Shown: in pieces, positions 1-11,736 of the stretch
Layout of the letters: the number at the start of each line of letters is the position of its first letter
Numbering within the stretch: position 1 is the stretch's first letter
Assembly: GCF_019578655.1 (NCBI RefSeq)
Contig: NC_063256.1
Location: 11,160,001 to 11,224,000 of the forward strand
Length of the DNA stretch: 64,000 nt
Source: Ricinus communis
Taxonomy: Eukaryota; Streptophyta; Magnoliopsida; Malpighiales; Euphorbiaceae
Reading direction: 5' to 3'
Made by a program: the position numbers and the translations under genes
Notes under the pieces: generated by a model
What the model saw: only the letters and a program-made list of their open reading frames with translations
Databases searched by the model: none
Told to the model about the DNA's origin: nothing

Positions 1-1443
1 TGGGTTTTGGCGAATGTCTGTAGGCTTCTTGTTCAAAGTTGTAATCTTATGAACAATCCTATCTGAAATTGATCTTGGATTCACTTGAATTGACTTAAGT
101 GACTCTGAAAATGTATATACATATAGCAAGAAACACATCATATGAGAGGTGACATTGTTGCCACGAGATTCAGTACTTTATCACTTTAATTCGTAACTTA
201 AATCTTTTTTTTTTCAAAAAAAGGTGGTCATGTGCATTACCTGTTTCATGAAGCTTTTGAGCACTGATTCTGTCAAGGAACATCATCTCTTCGTCATACT
301 TTTGGAAAACTGTGTAGGATTCCCATTTGGGGCAACTTCTTCGCGACGAAGAAGAAAATGGATCTTCAGTACCTGAATCCTTAATTGAGCTTCTCCATTC
401 AGATGAGCTCTTAGATGTGGAACCTACAGTGTATGAATCGCCAAATATCTCTTCGTCATCCTTTTCTTGAACATGAAGTTTCTTGGATTCGAACTGAGTC
501 CGGGCAAAAATAATAAACCTTCCATCTTCTATCTTCTTATTTTCTTTTCCTTCATTAATGTACTTATCTGCAAGATAGATTACAACATAAGCAATATCAG
601 GGCGAGTATGTAGGTGTACGTACTTCATATAAGTACAAACATGTAAAGAGGTTAGCAGACAGAGATGGATAAGCATATTATGATGTGAATACCGCCATAG
701 TTTTCATCACTGTCCTCTAGCAAACCACTGTTGTGTTGGCGGGTGGTGACCGGTGAAGTGGGGCCGCCATAATCTTGAGCAGAATCTTGGATTGAATCAG
801 CAACTCTTCCTGGCATATATTCTTCTTCAACCATATCTGAGTCATCATGTCCAGATTCTGAACCTGCTGAGGCAAGAATAGAAAGTGGTTCATCATTACT
901 AGCAAAAGTAGTGTTGTCGTCGTCGTCATCGTCATCGTCATCATCTACGTGCTCCTCCTCCGCCTGTGTGTGCTCTTGTGGGGTTATGAACTCTTGAACA
1001 TGACTTTGAGTTCTATGATGAATGCCATTGTTAGGCAAGAATACAATAGATTCACCATCTTGAATGATATCTGCTACGAGGTCATCTTTCTCCCTTTCCC
1101 TCGGCTCAGAGTAATAGTAGGCTTCATTATCTACTTCTTCTTCCTCCTCCTCCTCATCAGAGAACATACCATACTCATATCCATTTTGGTTTCTGCCATA
1201 ACCAAAAAAAAAAAAAAAAAAAAAGAAGAAAAAGAAAAGGGTGTAAACTAAAGCATAAAGAAAAAGAAAGACAGAAAGAAAAGAGATATTCATAACAAAC
1301 CTTTGGATGATTGGGAAGCTGCCAATGAAGTTGAGGATCTTGAGAAGCAAATTAGAGGAGAAGTAGAGGAAGAGAAGGAGAAGAAAGGAGGAGCTTGAGA
1401 CATTGTAGAACAACAAGAAGAGAGCTTCTGTTGGGCATAGCAT
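1..1443 (-). CDS. DUF1666 family protein, 5' part (runs off left edge)
   Basis: Four exons join in frame: 1301-1443, 693-1192, 241-567 and 1-104, the last cut by the window edge. All three introns are GT-AG (phases 2, 1, 1). The 358 residues seen start with a hydrophobic, Leu/Phe-rich segment (about residues 5-45, probable membrane anchor). A very acidic middle follows, with runs of Glu and of about ten Asp. The conserved block comes last, including KYDEEMMFLDRISAQKLHE, SISDRIVHK and NKKPTDIRQNP, which I recognise from plant DUF1666 proteins. Some of these are labelled 'ribosomal protein L34Ae', a misleading name, since nothing ribosomal is visible here. No function is established. An in-frame upstream ATG at 1524 would add 27 mostly hydrophobic residues; I chose 1443 but either is possible. 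A poly(T) run (A's at 1204-1223 on the plus strand) precedes the first acceptor. The C-terminal part lies outside the window. Confidence 0.82.
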
Positions 1444-2600
1444 TTTCTTAGTTGTTAGCTCCAAAATGAGTCTCCTAATTAAAACGAAAAGAAAGAAAAG
1501 ATAGTATTGCAGAGAGCAAAGCAAACTCCTAGAAGAAAAAGTGAGTGGTGGGTGCTTTCGTTAGCTAGCAATAGCTTTCTTCTATTCATGATGTGTCCTC
1601 TTCTGCCTTAATTGTGTTCAAATTTTGTCCATTCCTTTGCCTCGAAATATCATGCGTCTCCTACAACATTAACTTTACCTTAATAATATTGTAATCATAT
1701 GGTTTTGGAAGATATATATACAAGTAGAAAGAAACTTCTTATATTATATAGATTTCCAAATTTTTCATATCTAGAATTGGTTTATATACCATAGATAATA
1801 TTATATATGAGTATTTTACACTTGTTATTGAATAATTGATGCATATTTTATCATTTAAAATTAATAAATATGTATAAATTATCTATCAATTTGGTGTATA
1901 ATTGGAAAAATACAGTAAATCTAAACAACAATTTTTTTTTTAATTTTCAATTACCATCAAAGTATTCGTATATTCAAATATCAAATTAATTACTCACTCA
2001 ATTTTCTCATACTCATTAATATATGAAAAGTACTTAATATAAACAAAGAATTTATTAGAGAGCATTTCCTATGGTGACTTTGGAATTAATAAGGTAAATG
2101 GCTTTTTTATTTTTAAAAATCTATAATTAGGTGATAGAACTTATCCCAAATCATATGATGAGAAAAATGAAATAAAAATTAAGTGATAAGATAAAAGAAG
2201 CAAAAGATAAGAATAAAGGGAAAATTGATTTCTACTGATATAATGAATTAATATCACTAGTTTTCTTCGGACATCTTAATATTTCCTTTCATTTTCCAAT
2301 TTTGTTAGTTTGAAGAAGTTTTTTCATATTTTAAAAAATTATAAACAAAAACTTATAACTCAGTGGTTTAATTTAGAAAATTTAATATATATTTTTAATT
2401 AAATACTAAACAAATAGATAAATAATGATATGTATTATTAGTATTAAATAATTAAATACATGTTAATTATTTTAATATTTAAATATAAAATACTCACGGT
2501 TTATTCATTGCGATGTATCTATCAAGAGTAGGTAAATTTTATTTATTAATTTGATACTATTAACTATTTGGATATTGTCTCAAAAAGAAACTTGATGAAA
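1444..2600. other. Intergenic, AT-rich; promoter side of the DUF1666 gene
   Basis: No gene is supported here. The first 100-200 bases must hold the 5' leader and core promoter of the leftward DUF1666 gene; I could not pick one clear TATA box. From about 1680 the sequence is very AT-rich with short A/T runs. Confidence 0.5.
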
Positions 2601-2640
2601 TAAACTTATCTTACTGGTCTCACTGCTTTGTTCCTTTGAC

Positions 2641-2727
2641 GGATTCAATAACTTTTTAGAATGTTACTCATTCTGAAATTTTTTCCTGAAATTTTCTCGA
2701 ACCAACACGTTTAATTTTGGAGTTCCT
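2641..2727 (-). repeat. 5S rRNA-derived segment, left TRIM copy
   Basis: This is the more decayed 5S-like stretch. It keeps the order of the 5S internal-promoter half but has an internal insertion of about 13 bases that duplicates its own CTGAAATTTT motif. It is not a functional 5S gene. Confidence 0.6.
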
Positions 2728-2893
2728 GTAATTCCAAAGCCAAACAACCAAAAGGAATCTTATATGATTACTTCCAACTCTTTACATATATGCTATCAAC
2801 CATTCTCCACTCAATTTTGATGAGCAATTCAATTCCTTTTCCCCCGTATCTGTTCTGATACCACCACTAGCCTCACGATTTTATCCTCTTAAC

Positions 2894-2968
2894 GGATTCG
2901 AGAACTTTTCAGAAGGTCACCTATTCTGAAATTTTCCCGAACCAAACACGTTTGACTTTGGAGTTCCT
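2894..2968 (-). repeat. 5S rRNA-derived segment, right TRIM copy
   Basis: On the minus strand this aligns by eye to the second half of plant 5S rRNA: GAACTCC, an AGTCAAACGTGTTTGG block matching the 5S AGTTAAGCGTGCTTGG, then ATAGGTGACCTTCTGAAAAG matching ATGGGTGACCTCCTGGGAAG. It is better preserved than the left copy. The first 5S half is not evident, as expected for a Cassandra LTR rather than a 5S gene. Confidence 0.68.
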
Positions 2969-3112
2969 ATAATTTAATAGGCAAACAACCAAAAGACACA
3001 TCATGTGATTAGTTTTAACTTTATATATATATATATATATATTTATCATTCCCCATCTAATTTCGATGCGCAACTCGATTCATTTATGTACTCTTGTATC
3101 TTAGAATGCTGT

Positions 3113-6100
3113 CATCCTAGAAGCCTGCCAGAAACCGCTACTTATCCAACCATCCTATCCTTGTCCTGATGTCCACTTTCCGCCTTCATTGGACTGCTCT
3201 CTAGGTCAAATTATCACATTAACATATAAATATTAAGAAATCAAAAGATAAAAATTAAAACAATGAAACAAAAATACTAAATAGATATAAAAAAATATTA
3301 ATAAAATCTAAAAATAAATTAGATAAAACTTAAAACTGCAAATAGAATATTAATATTAAACAGTTACCTGCTACTTATAAACATAAAATTTGAATTCTAT
3401 CCAAACTCATTACAAATATTGATATTTTTAAGCTGAATTTATTTCAATTCTGATTATATGCTATCTAAATGTGTTTCTAAAATCGAGTAGGGATCGAATG
3501 CTTAAAATATCCAACCGGTTTCCATCCTAACTTCAAAACTTCACTGTTTCTTGGAATTAGTTTCAGCCTTTGATGTGCAGCTTAGTTATTTTTAAGATTA
3601 TGAGATAAGAAGAAGTCATATTTAATATTGTTTTGTTTTTTGTCTTTTAAGCAAAGAAAACCATAATTGATTCATTTTTTTCTTTGACAAAATTATGATT
3701 CATTGTTGATTAATGATTTACTGTCTAGTTTATAACATTGAAATTAACTCATGTTTAATGGGATTAGCAAAGAATATAATTACAGTAATAATCTATAGCC
3801 TCCTTTTGATTAAAGAATTTTAACATTCATAAATTCTAAAAAGTTTACCGCTTAGTTTTCTACACTCATATATTTGCTTCAACAACAATAGTTTATGGAT
3901 TTGATGAATAATTTTTAATTTTATCCTTAATGGGGAAAAACTATTGAGTCAAAACTAAAATCTGAAATATTTATTTATTGAATTTACCATGAAAAATCCT
4001 AGGTTTGATAACTACTAAGGGAATAAGTATATAATTTTCTGTAGAGTAAATAAGCAAAAACATGCCTATAAATATATGAGTTCCTAGTTGCCAATGCAAA
4101 AGCTCACAATTGTAGTTATTAATAAAATAGATATTAATTAAATTAGTGATAAGATTAAACATAGCTCTAAGGTCTTAGAAACTTAATAGGGATAATCTTA
4201 AAATAAAATAATATCATAACAATCTATCACTTATTAACATATACTAGATTTCTAAAAATTAGGTTAAACACTTTAAAAGATGAATTTCTTTTAGTGTGCG
4301 TTTGGTTGAAATTCATAAACTTTATTAAATTTATTTATATGCTTTGAATGAAGTGAAAACCGATTTATAATTTTACATTATTAAATTTGTACGGAACTAA
4401 TTATACATAGCTAAAATAAATATTAATAAATAGATAGAATTTCTAAATTAATTTCACATTAGTAAGTGAATATATTATATACTAAAGTATTTATTTTTAT
4501 TATTTTTTATTTTACACTCTCTTGTGTCTTTTTCTCACTGGACTTAGAAACTATAAATTTTTTAAATTTATATATTTTGACCTATCTATTTTTATCAAAC
4601 AAAAATTTAAATTTAAATTTATAAGTTTAAAGGAAATTTTATAATGCAATAAAGTGTATTCCATGAATAGGTAGGTAGATTTTCTTGGGCATGTGATGCA
4701 TTAGAGAAAAACAAACCCAAAAGAATCATCAGAATACACTTTGCATCAAAAAAAGTACATAAAGAATTGTGTAATAGTGCGAGTAATTAAAGCAGAAAAT
4801 CCCAGTCAAGTAAAAAAAAGATCCCTATCCCATCTGAAATTTTCCAAGCAAAGCAAAAACAAATATGAAAAGAAGAAGAGGGACCAAAACCTTGCAACAC
4901 GCATCTGAAAACACACATACATATATATATATATATATGGCTTCTGCTTTTCTAAAAGAATTATTAACCAAAAACATATAAAACTTTTATAAAGGTAATG
5001 CAGAAAATGGTAGATAATGATAAATATAAAGTAATGAGAACTGATTAAGATGCGTATATAATTTGTATATGGTTTATGAATATGTGAAGGTGAGGTTAGT
5101 GGGCAAGACTGACTGCTGTGGCCAGTAGTATTCTTTGCCTCTAATGAGAAAAAGAGACTTTTTTAAAAGGAGATTTGGTTGAGAGAGAGAGAGAGAGGCC
5201 TCTTTTGATTTACTATATTCATTGTTGCCTCTTGTCCCTAACTTGGTTACTAAGTCTTTTGGCAGAAGATGCTGTCTTATTCTTCATCTGGCCATTTATT
5301 TTATTCACAAGCAATCCATACTCTTAAAATAACTTTTCCCCACATAAATTCTGAACCCCCACCCCCACATAATGCAACTCTTCAGATTAGTGTTTTGTGA
5401 TTAGTTTTAGAGAAAGGGTTTTTTCTCAACTTATTTTGGTCTTTTTCCCTCAAAACCATTAATTAAAATACTCGGCTAATCGGAAAAAGGGAAGAAACTC
5501 CTCGGATTAGTCTACCTGGTAAGTGATTTTGTAATCTATCTACTTAATTAAGATCAACTTAATTAGACTTTTTATATATATTAAAAAAACAAATTCTTAA
5601 TGCATGTCATGAAAATGTACAAATCAAATACGCAGAAGTTTTAGCCCAAGAAATAAATTAGTAAGCCCAGTAGAAGAAAAGATCAAGCAAATCAATTAAA
5701 TCTGTTGGCCCAACGTGGGTTACTATGTAGGCCCAGTCTAATACAAAACCCACGCTTCGGCCCAGTCGTTTTCGACCCTTTCATTCCCTCTCAACAGGGC
5801 GAAATTACATTACTATCCTAAAATATTCTTGAATTAAACCATGCATCCATCATTTTTTGGTGTATGTACATAGTAGTCATTAATATCACACGTGCGTTAA
5901 CGTGATCTCATTTTTGTATATAGAATATCTTAATTTTTTCAATCCGACCTACCTTCTTCAGCTTTCAAGATGCGGCCTTTCCTGTGTTAGCCTTAGGAAT
6001 CGGTCGGGTGGATGTGCGTCTTAGATTTATCTTCAACGAATAGTCTAACTTTTAGTGCATTTCGAAGCATATGATTATCTAGTTGGTTAAAATTTCATAA

Positions 6101-6337
6101 AACTATCTTAAAAAATTTATGAAATAGTAAATAAACAATGACAACTTTTTAAAGTAGTAAATTTTAGAAATTTATACAAATCACGGTGCCTTGAAAATAT
6201 TTTGTTGATCTATAAATAGTAGCTGAAATAGTTAGAGGGGCATACAATGTATACTGAAGCTCAAAGCTTATATATAACCTTGGAGATTACTATTGTTACT
6301 ACTTTGAGTTGGTTTGAACCAAAATCTTAGTGGCATT
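3113..6337. other. Intergenic, no gene supported
   Basis: This stretch of about 3.2 kb is AT-rich and has no ORF with coding character. It contains a short TA run near 4921-4938, a (GA)n run near 5181-5195, and a group of GGCCCA/AGCCC motifs at 5640-5768 (listed separately). The stretch at 4290-4640 begins with a TTTGGTTG-like motif seen in some plant MITEs, but no convincing terminal inverted repeats were found. Confidence 0.5.
5640..5768 (-). promoter_or_regulatory. Orphan cluster of site II-like TGGGCC/T motifs
   Basis: Five copies of GGCCCA or AGCCCA/AGCCCAAG occur within about 130 bases (minus strand: three TGGGCC and two TGGGCT). Such TCP-bound site II elements are typical of plant housekeeping, ribosomal-protein and snoRNA promoters. 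No gene could be found on either side within 1 kb, so the role is unknown. Confidence 0.3.
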
Positions 6338-6485
6338 TGTTAAACATTGTAATTCAATGTTTATTATAAGGGTAGAATAGTCCTTTCATCTTCTTAGTGT
6401 TAGAGTATAAATAGCCCTCTTTCTTTTGTTTTAGGGTTAAGCTTCTTTTGATAATATACATTATGATTTCCTTTCAATCTTAACA
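6338..6485 (+). repeat. 5' LTR of copia element
   Basis: 148-bp LTR, TGTTAAAC...TTAACA. It contains a TATA-like GAGTATAAATAG at about 6404-6415. It pairs with the copy at 8485-8633. Confidence 0.9.
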
Positions 6486-6499
6486 TGGTATCAGAGCCA
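6486..6499 (+). other. Primer-binding site (initiator tRNA-Met)
   Basis: TGGTATCAGAGCC follows the LTR directly. It is the standard copia PBS complementary to the 3' end of plant initiator tRNA-Met. Confidence 0.9.
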
Positions 6500-7034
6500 A
6501 GACTTCATGTACTAATCAAGCTGGAAGATGCAAAACCACCAGTAGCTTGAAGAAGCTCCTTGTAAGACAATCTCAGGTAGCCAGCATCCAATAACAATGC
6601 AAAGAGGGATTTTTCTCTTGAGTTTCTTCTCCGCCAAAGTATAAAAAGTTTGTGTCTCCTAAAAACGGCCTCGACGAAGTCTCGTCTGAAAGCCACGACC
6701 TCGCCGATTGTGCCTCGTCGGCCTCATCGACCGTTTCGCTCGTCACGACGCCCCGCCACTCAGTTGATAATGAGTAAAAGATTGGATTTATTTTACTTAG
6801 TGATAGGCATTTTAATGTTGATAGGGGCAGTGGAGCAATTATGTATTGTGTTTTAATGTTGATAAATGGTTATGGAACAGACATAAATGTTATGAGCAAT
6901 ATGTAAAAGAGGTTCTTCTTGTAAGGTTGTTAGATGTCCATCTTATATCGGTTTGTAAAGCAGATTTGTTGATCCTTTTGAGTAATTGATTGTTGTTGAA
7001 TTCTGTTGAATTTTTCTTTTTTGTCTGTTCCGTT

Positions 7035-7833
7035 ATGGCTGAAGCTAGAGATGATTTGCTTCAAGTAGTTAGTGTTCAATTAGATGGTAAAAGTTATACA
7101 TATTGGAGTTACGTGATGAAAAATTTTCTGAAAAGGAAACAAAAGTGGGGATATGTTTCGGGTGCTTCTATTAAGCCTCAAGATGGCATGGACTATGTGG
7201 CATTATTAGATAAATGAGAGGTAGATAACTCAAAAATCATTACTTGGATCAATAATTCTGTTAAGCATTCGATAGGTACCTAGTTAGCAAAATATGAGAC
7301 AGCTAAAAAGGTTTGGGATCATCTAGCTAGACTGTACACAGAGTCTAATTTTGTAAAACAGTACCAGTTAGAATCTGACATTCGTGCTCTTCAACAAAAA
7401 AATATGAGTATTCAAAAAATTTTATGATGCTATGACAGATTTGTGGGATCAATTAGCTCTCACAGAACCTGCTAAATTACGAGCCTTTGGGGCTTATATT
7501 GCATGAAGAGAGGAGCAGAGGTTGGAACAGTTTTTAATGGCTCTTTGTGATGAGTTTGAGGGAATTCGTGGGTCTATTTTGCATTATCAACCACTTCCTT
7601 TTGTTGACTCTATTGTTAGTGAGCTTTTAGCTGAAGAAATTCGTCTTAAGTCTTATGTTGTAAAAGAGGTTTCTTCAGCTCTTACTCCATCCGTCTTTGC
7701 CATGCCTCCTCAATCAAACTTTAAGTCTCAGTTCATCAGACCATATGGATCTGTTGCTTGTGATGAATGCGGGTTCTGTAAGCAAAAAGGTCATTGGAAA
7801 TCTCAGTGTCCGAAATTAGGCAAAGGAAAGTAG
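7035..7833 (+). pseudogene. Broken copia gag
   Basis: Translation from the ATG at 7035 gives a copia/UBN2-type Gag N-terminus (LDGKSYTYWSYVMKNFL). It meets a stop at 7215, then continues in the same frame (YETAKKVWDHLARLY region) past a second stop near 7281. A frameshift follows near 7415 and another stop near 7502. The C-terminal part (from about 7522) reaches a CCHC zinc knuckle, CGFCKQKGHWKSQC at about 7768-7809, and stops at 7831. With several disabling changes it cannot make a full Gag. Confidence 0.85.
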
Positions 7834-7837
7834 CAAT

Positions 7838-8295
7838 ATGAGTAACAATCTCATCAGTGGTCTTATCGACCACCGACTCTTCACATCCTCCTTCTTGGAT
7901 CCATCAATGATTGAGCAGTTTCAACAGTTCCTTGCATCTCAGCCTCATGCCATGTCAGCTTCCTCTCAAATAGGTTTGTCATTTAGTCCCTCAGGTATAT
8001 CCCCTTCCTCCTGGATTCTAGATTATGGTGCCTCAAACCATATGTCACCTAATTTGTCATCTTTTACTTCTCTAACTCCTAAAGTTTCAGTTCCTGTTAC
8101 GAGTGCTAGTGGTATACTTATGCCATTGTAAGGTGTTGGTTCGGTTATTACGTCTTCTCTGTCTTTATCTAATGTCTATCACATTCCTAGTCTTGCTTTG
8201 AATCTTGCCTCTGTTGGTCAGATATGTGACACTGGATGCTCAGTTTCTTTTTCTTATTCTGCTTGTTCTGTTCAGGATCCAAATTCTCAGAAGTA
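7838..8295 (+). pseudogene. Copia protease remnant
   Basis: This region encodes the start of a copia Pol. The protease signature reads SWILDYGASNHMS at about 8010-8048, where families have D-S/T-G: the residue after the catalytic Asp is Tyr, which should abolish activity. A stop follows at 8129. Past it the same reading frame resumes with VYHIPSLALNLASVGQICD, typical of the protease-integrase junction, then decays. No integrase or RT homology follows. Confidence 0.8.
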
Positions 8296-8473
8296 GCTAC
8301 CCTTATGTGAATTTGTGGGATCATATGATACAATAAACACTATAAAGTTTCAGGACTATACTTTTAATAATTTTATGATCCCATAAGCGCTCATGATAAA
8401 TTTGTGTTCTTTATCAAACTCACGATGCGAGGTGTACCACTAGCACTCATAACAGGACTACTACCCTTACAAG

Positions 8474-8484
8474 TTTGAGGGGGA
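8474..8484 (+). other. Polypurine tract
   Basis: TTTGAGGGGGA lies directly before the right LTR, where the plus-strand primer of an LTR element is expected. Confidence 0.75.
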
Positions 8485-8633
8485 TGTTAAACACTGTAGA
8501 TCAATGTTTATTGTAAGGGTAGTATAGTCCTTTCCGTCTTCTTGGTATTAGAGTATAAATAACCATCTTTCTTTTGTTTTAGGGTTAAGCTTCTTTTGAT
8601 AATGTACATTATGATTTCCTTTCAATCTTAACA
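8485..8633 (+). repeat. 3' LTR of copia element
   Basis: 149-bp partner of the LTR at 6338-6485, with the same termini and the same TATA-like motif. Confidence 0.9.
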
Positions 8634-8638
8634 GTATT

Positions 8639-11600
8639 CAAATTAACTTTGTGTGTCTTTTTTTAATAATTTATAAATTTCATTATTGATAGCCTAATGT
8701 GTGTAAATGATGCATCAATCGGAAAGCAAAGTTATATAGTGCTAAAGAAAAATAATAAGGTTTAAAATGCCTCATGAACTTGCTATTGAAACAAAAACAG
8801 CAAATCACTTCTCTCATATTTTCTTTCTATTAGTTTCCTATGTAAACAAATAAATTTTACTCACTAAAATCCGACTGGAATAAAAGAAAATCAAACCCTT
8901 TCAAACAAAGTCAATTGAATTTCTAGACAAATAACAAAAACCAAATTCATAGCAATTATGGGCAATGACTAAGGCAATAGAGGTCATTAGTGGTAGCAAC
9001 AACAATGGACGACGATGATAGGCTTGCTATATGTTGATTAGATTTTTGAAAAGTGTGATTGTTATTATCGCAATATCAAGGATACTATCAAAACTAGCTT
9101 TACATACTCACTCTCTTATTAGGACTTGGGCCACTGAGGGTACGCAACAATGTATATGCTGTCATGGCAGTGGGGACAAAATTACACACGGACCAAACCC
9201 ATTGTCATGATCATCATTTATTTGCTATGGTGATATCATGATTTGATCAAACATCAAAACGGGTACCATAGCGCCTAGACCCTTTGCACCACCAACAAAG
9301 TGGTGTTCTTCCAATAAAGCAAAAACAAAACAAAAAAGAAAAGTAAGAAAGCTACGATAAACATAAACATGATTTTATGCCATGAAATGGCAAACCAATT
9401 GTGAACCAATAGATAGTGGTTTCTCCACACAACTGATAATGACATTTTAGAGCTTCTTTTCCTTGTACTAAAACTTTAAAACACAAATTTCCTGATTTAA
9501 GGAAGTGGCGGTCAGCATAGGGTGAAACAAAGCAACGTAAGCGAGGCAGCAAGTTGCATAATTATAAATGTATAATTAAAAATGATTAACACATTGCATT
9601 GACATGAGAAACTTACTCACCAATAAAATAATCCCAAATTGGTATATTTTATTATAATATATTGTCACAGAAAAAGAAAATATCCACAATGCCTTTTTTT
9701 TTTTTCTTCCCAAAATAGAACTATATATACAGAGGAAGTTTCTTCAAATAAACTCTCAAAATAGTGCTATTAATATTAAATATACAAATGTACATATGCA
9801 TGTAAAACCATAAAACAAAATCCTTGTGCAGGGATTTTTAAATTGCAGATGATATTCTAGAAGGTCCAACTAAAAGGAAGACATAAAGATGAAGCTGTAG
9901 CTGGCTAGTATTAGTATACATTAAAGATCATAGTTAGGATTGAAATTAATGGGGAGGCTTTGAAGACAAATGAGACGTACGAAGAAAAGGTCCAACAAAA
10001 GTGCTTCCCAGAGATACAGTCGTGCGGGTTGGTCACCTTTTTAACCACTCTTAGTAAATCTTTCTCTACACATTCATTATGATTAAGAGAACACCACAAT
10101 TGAAGTACCCACATGAAAGATCTTGGAGTATCAATTTTTCATATTATTCTATGCTAGTCATTTAATTTCATCTATATGCTTCTAAACTATTTTTAACATT
10201 TGGTGGGTCTTCGATTTATATGTTTTGTATTTCTCTTTTAACTGCTAAGTTAAACTTGTTTAGTAAAACTTAATAATAAGTAGCTAACAATTAATTTAAT
10301 CACAATTAATTTCTCATTCTATTAGCTTTATTTTTAAATTCTTTTTATCAACTAATAGTTTATTTAATTATTCTTTTATTTAGGCAACTTCATTCTTATT
10401 AACATTATATTGATCTCATATAATTAAAATTTTTATAATTCATAATATAATTTAATTTTAAATCTTTAATAGTTAGATAATTATAATATTTGAAACTGAA
10501 AATTTCTTTATTAATAAAAATCAAATTCCAATGATTACTTTTAAATAAGTTTTATAAATGTATTTAATATTAAATATCAATTATTATAAACTATTTTAAT
10601 TAATTTATATCATCAATAATATATTATAAAATTAAATAAATAAAAAATAAAAAAAAATATACAATTAACAGTCATCTACAATACTAATATAAATAACTAA
10701 TAAAATTATTAATTTCTCTTACTCCAATACTTTAAACAAAAATATATTCTTTGAGACTGATTAGAGTTGGCTAAGTCGGCGGTCTAATTATAGAAAAATT
10801 ATTTTGCATATAGTATTGTATAGAGATTTTTTTTTTCACACATTAAATTTTTATTTTATTTTATATAAAATCCAGATTGTCATATACTAATTCAGAAGTT
10901 TAATTTTAATATAATATCTATCTAGCTATCATCGTCATTAATATTAAATTTGAGAATTATATATAGCATCAATATGTCTAGATTACATGAATTTATATAT
11001 GTATTATAAATCTTTTCCTATATTTTATGAAGAAAAAGATCCAAGACTCGTATATTTTGAAATGGATACAAAATGGGAAAGAGATATATGATGTAAGAAA
11101 GGTTAGTGTCAATGATATATTGGTGAGAACAGTAGTGAAGACCATGTGTGTTCTCATTGGAAGCTAGGGTTTGGTGGGTAGAAATGGGTGAAGGTGGTTG
11201 GACGGGAACTTAGAAGAAAACCTATTTTTACTTTTTAAAAAAAAAATAAAAAATCTTCTGTAATATTCAAGACTCCACCCTCTTGAAAGAAACTTTTGCC
11301 ATTGGTTCCACACCAAATTAAACTTTTTGCAAGTAATTAATTAATGCCATTTCAGTTGTATATCTCATCATATTCTATGGGTGTTTTTGGAATACGAGTA
11401 TTGACAAAATTAAGATTTCCTGTAACAGTACTAATGGCATTTCGGTACATTTGGTCCATGCAACACATCTTTGTCAAAGTGTTAGCTGTAATTATCAAGA
11501 TTAAATATTGTACCTAGCCATGGCTGCTTCTTCTTGAAGGGTGATTTATGGATGGAACCTTGATATAACTCTTTTTCTTGTTCACCCAAGTCATATAAAG

Positions 11601-11736
11601 GCTTATTGCTTTCGAGAAATACATCATCCGTACTTGGGTTCCAGGTTTATTTCTTTATTTTTCTTGTTCAAGGTGTACATATAAATATCCATCAAAATAT
11701 AGACCCATCTGATCAGTTCTTGAACTGTTAAGAAAA
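8639..11736. other. Intergenic; right part is upstream region of the NAC gene
   Basis: No gene is supported. Two ORF-like stretches (9352-9552 and 9911-10114, minus) show no recognisable domain. The part at 10200-10900 is very AT-rich. The last few hundred bases are less AT-rich and should hold the NAC promoter and leader. ATATAAATA at about 11679-11687 is a possible TATA element, about 50 bases before the ATG. Confidence 0.5.

Larger units (their letters stand above)
2600..3112 (-). mobile_element. Cassandra-type TRIM retrotransposon remnant
   Basis: Two diverged direct copies of a roughly 250-bp unit lie side by side (about 2610-2850 and 2865-3112). Each holds a stretch that, on the minus strand, resembles plant 5S rRNA: the block ending in GGTGACC (5S has GGGTGACC) and the block GAACTCCAAAGTCAAACG (5S has GAACTCCGAAGTTAAGCG). 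Between them, at about 2845-2857, the minus strand reads TGGTATCAGAAC, close to the primer-binding site complementary to initiator tRNA-Met. LTRs carrying 5S sequence plus this PBS define Cassandra TRIMs, small non-autonomous LTR elements. The internal domain is nearly absent, so this looks like an LTR-PBS-LTR derivative. A (TA)10 microsatellite (3022-3041) lies inside the right-hand copy. Exact LTR ends could not be set. Confidence 0.7.
6338..8633 (+). mobile_element. Deleted Ty1/copia LTR retrotransposon
   Basis: The element is bounded by two LTRs of 148 and 149 bp, starting TGTTAAAC and ending TTAACA. About 11 substitutions and one indel separate them by eye. Possible target-site duplications flank it: GCATT at 6333-6337 and GTATT at 8634-8638, differing at one base. 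After the left LTR comes a tRNA-Met PBS, then gag remnants, a CCHC zinc knuckle and a copia-type protease segment. The sequence then jumps almost directly to the polypurine tract and right LTR. Integrase, reverse transcriptase and RNase H are missing. At 2.3 kb it is about half an autonomous copia element, so it is a non-autonomous deletion derivative. Confidence 0.9.

Noticed and set aside
4290..4640. Possible MITE (TTTGGTTG-like start and AAACTTATAAATTT-like ends)
   Set aside because: The supposed inverted repeats are AT-rich and match poorly. No clear target-site duplication.
6505..6856. Short overlapping ORFs on both strands after the copia PBS
   Set aside because: They lie in the untranslated leader of the retrotransposon, and neither resembles Gag or Pol.
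9911..10114. 67-codon minus-strand ORF
   Set aside because: No recognised motif, no splice partners and no matching neighbour. Taken as chance.
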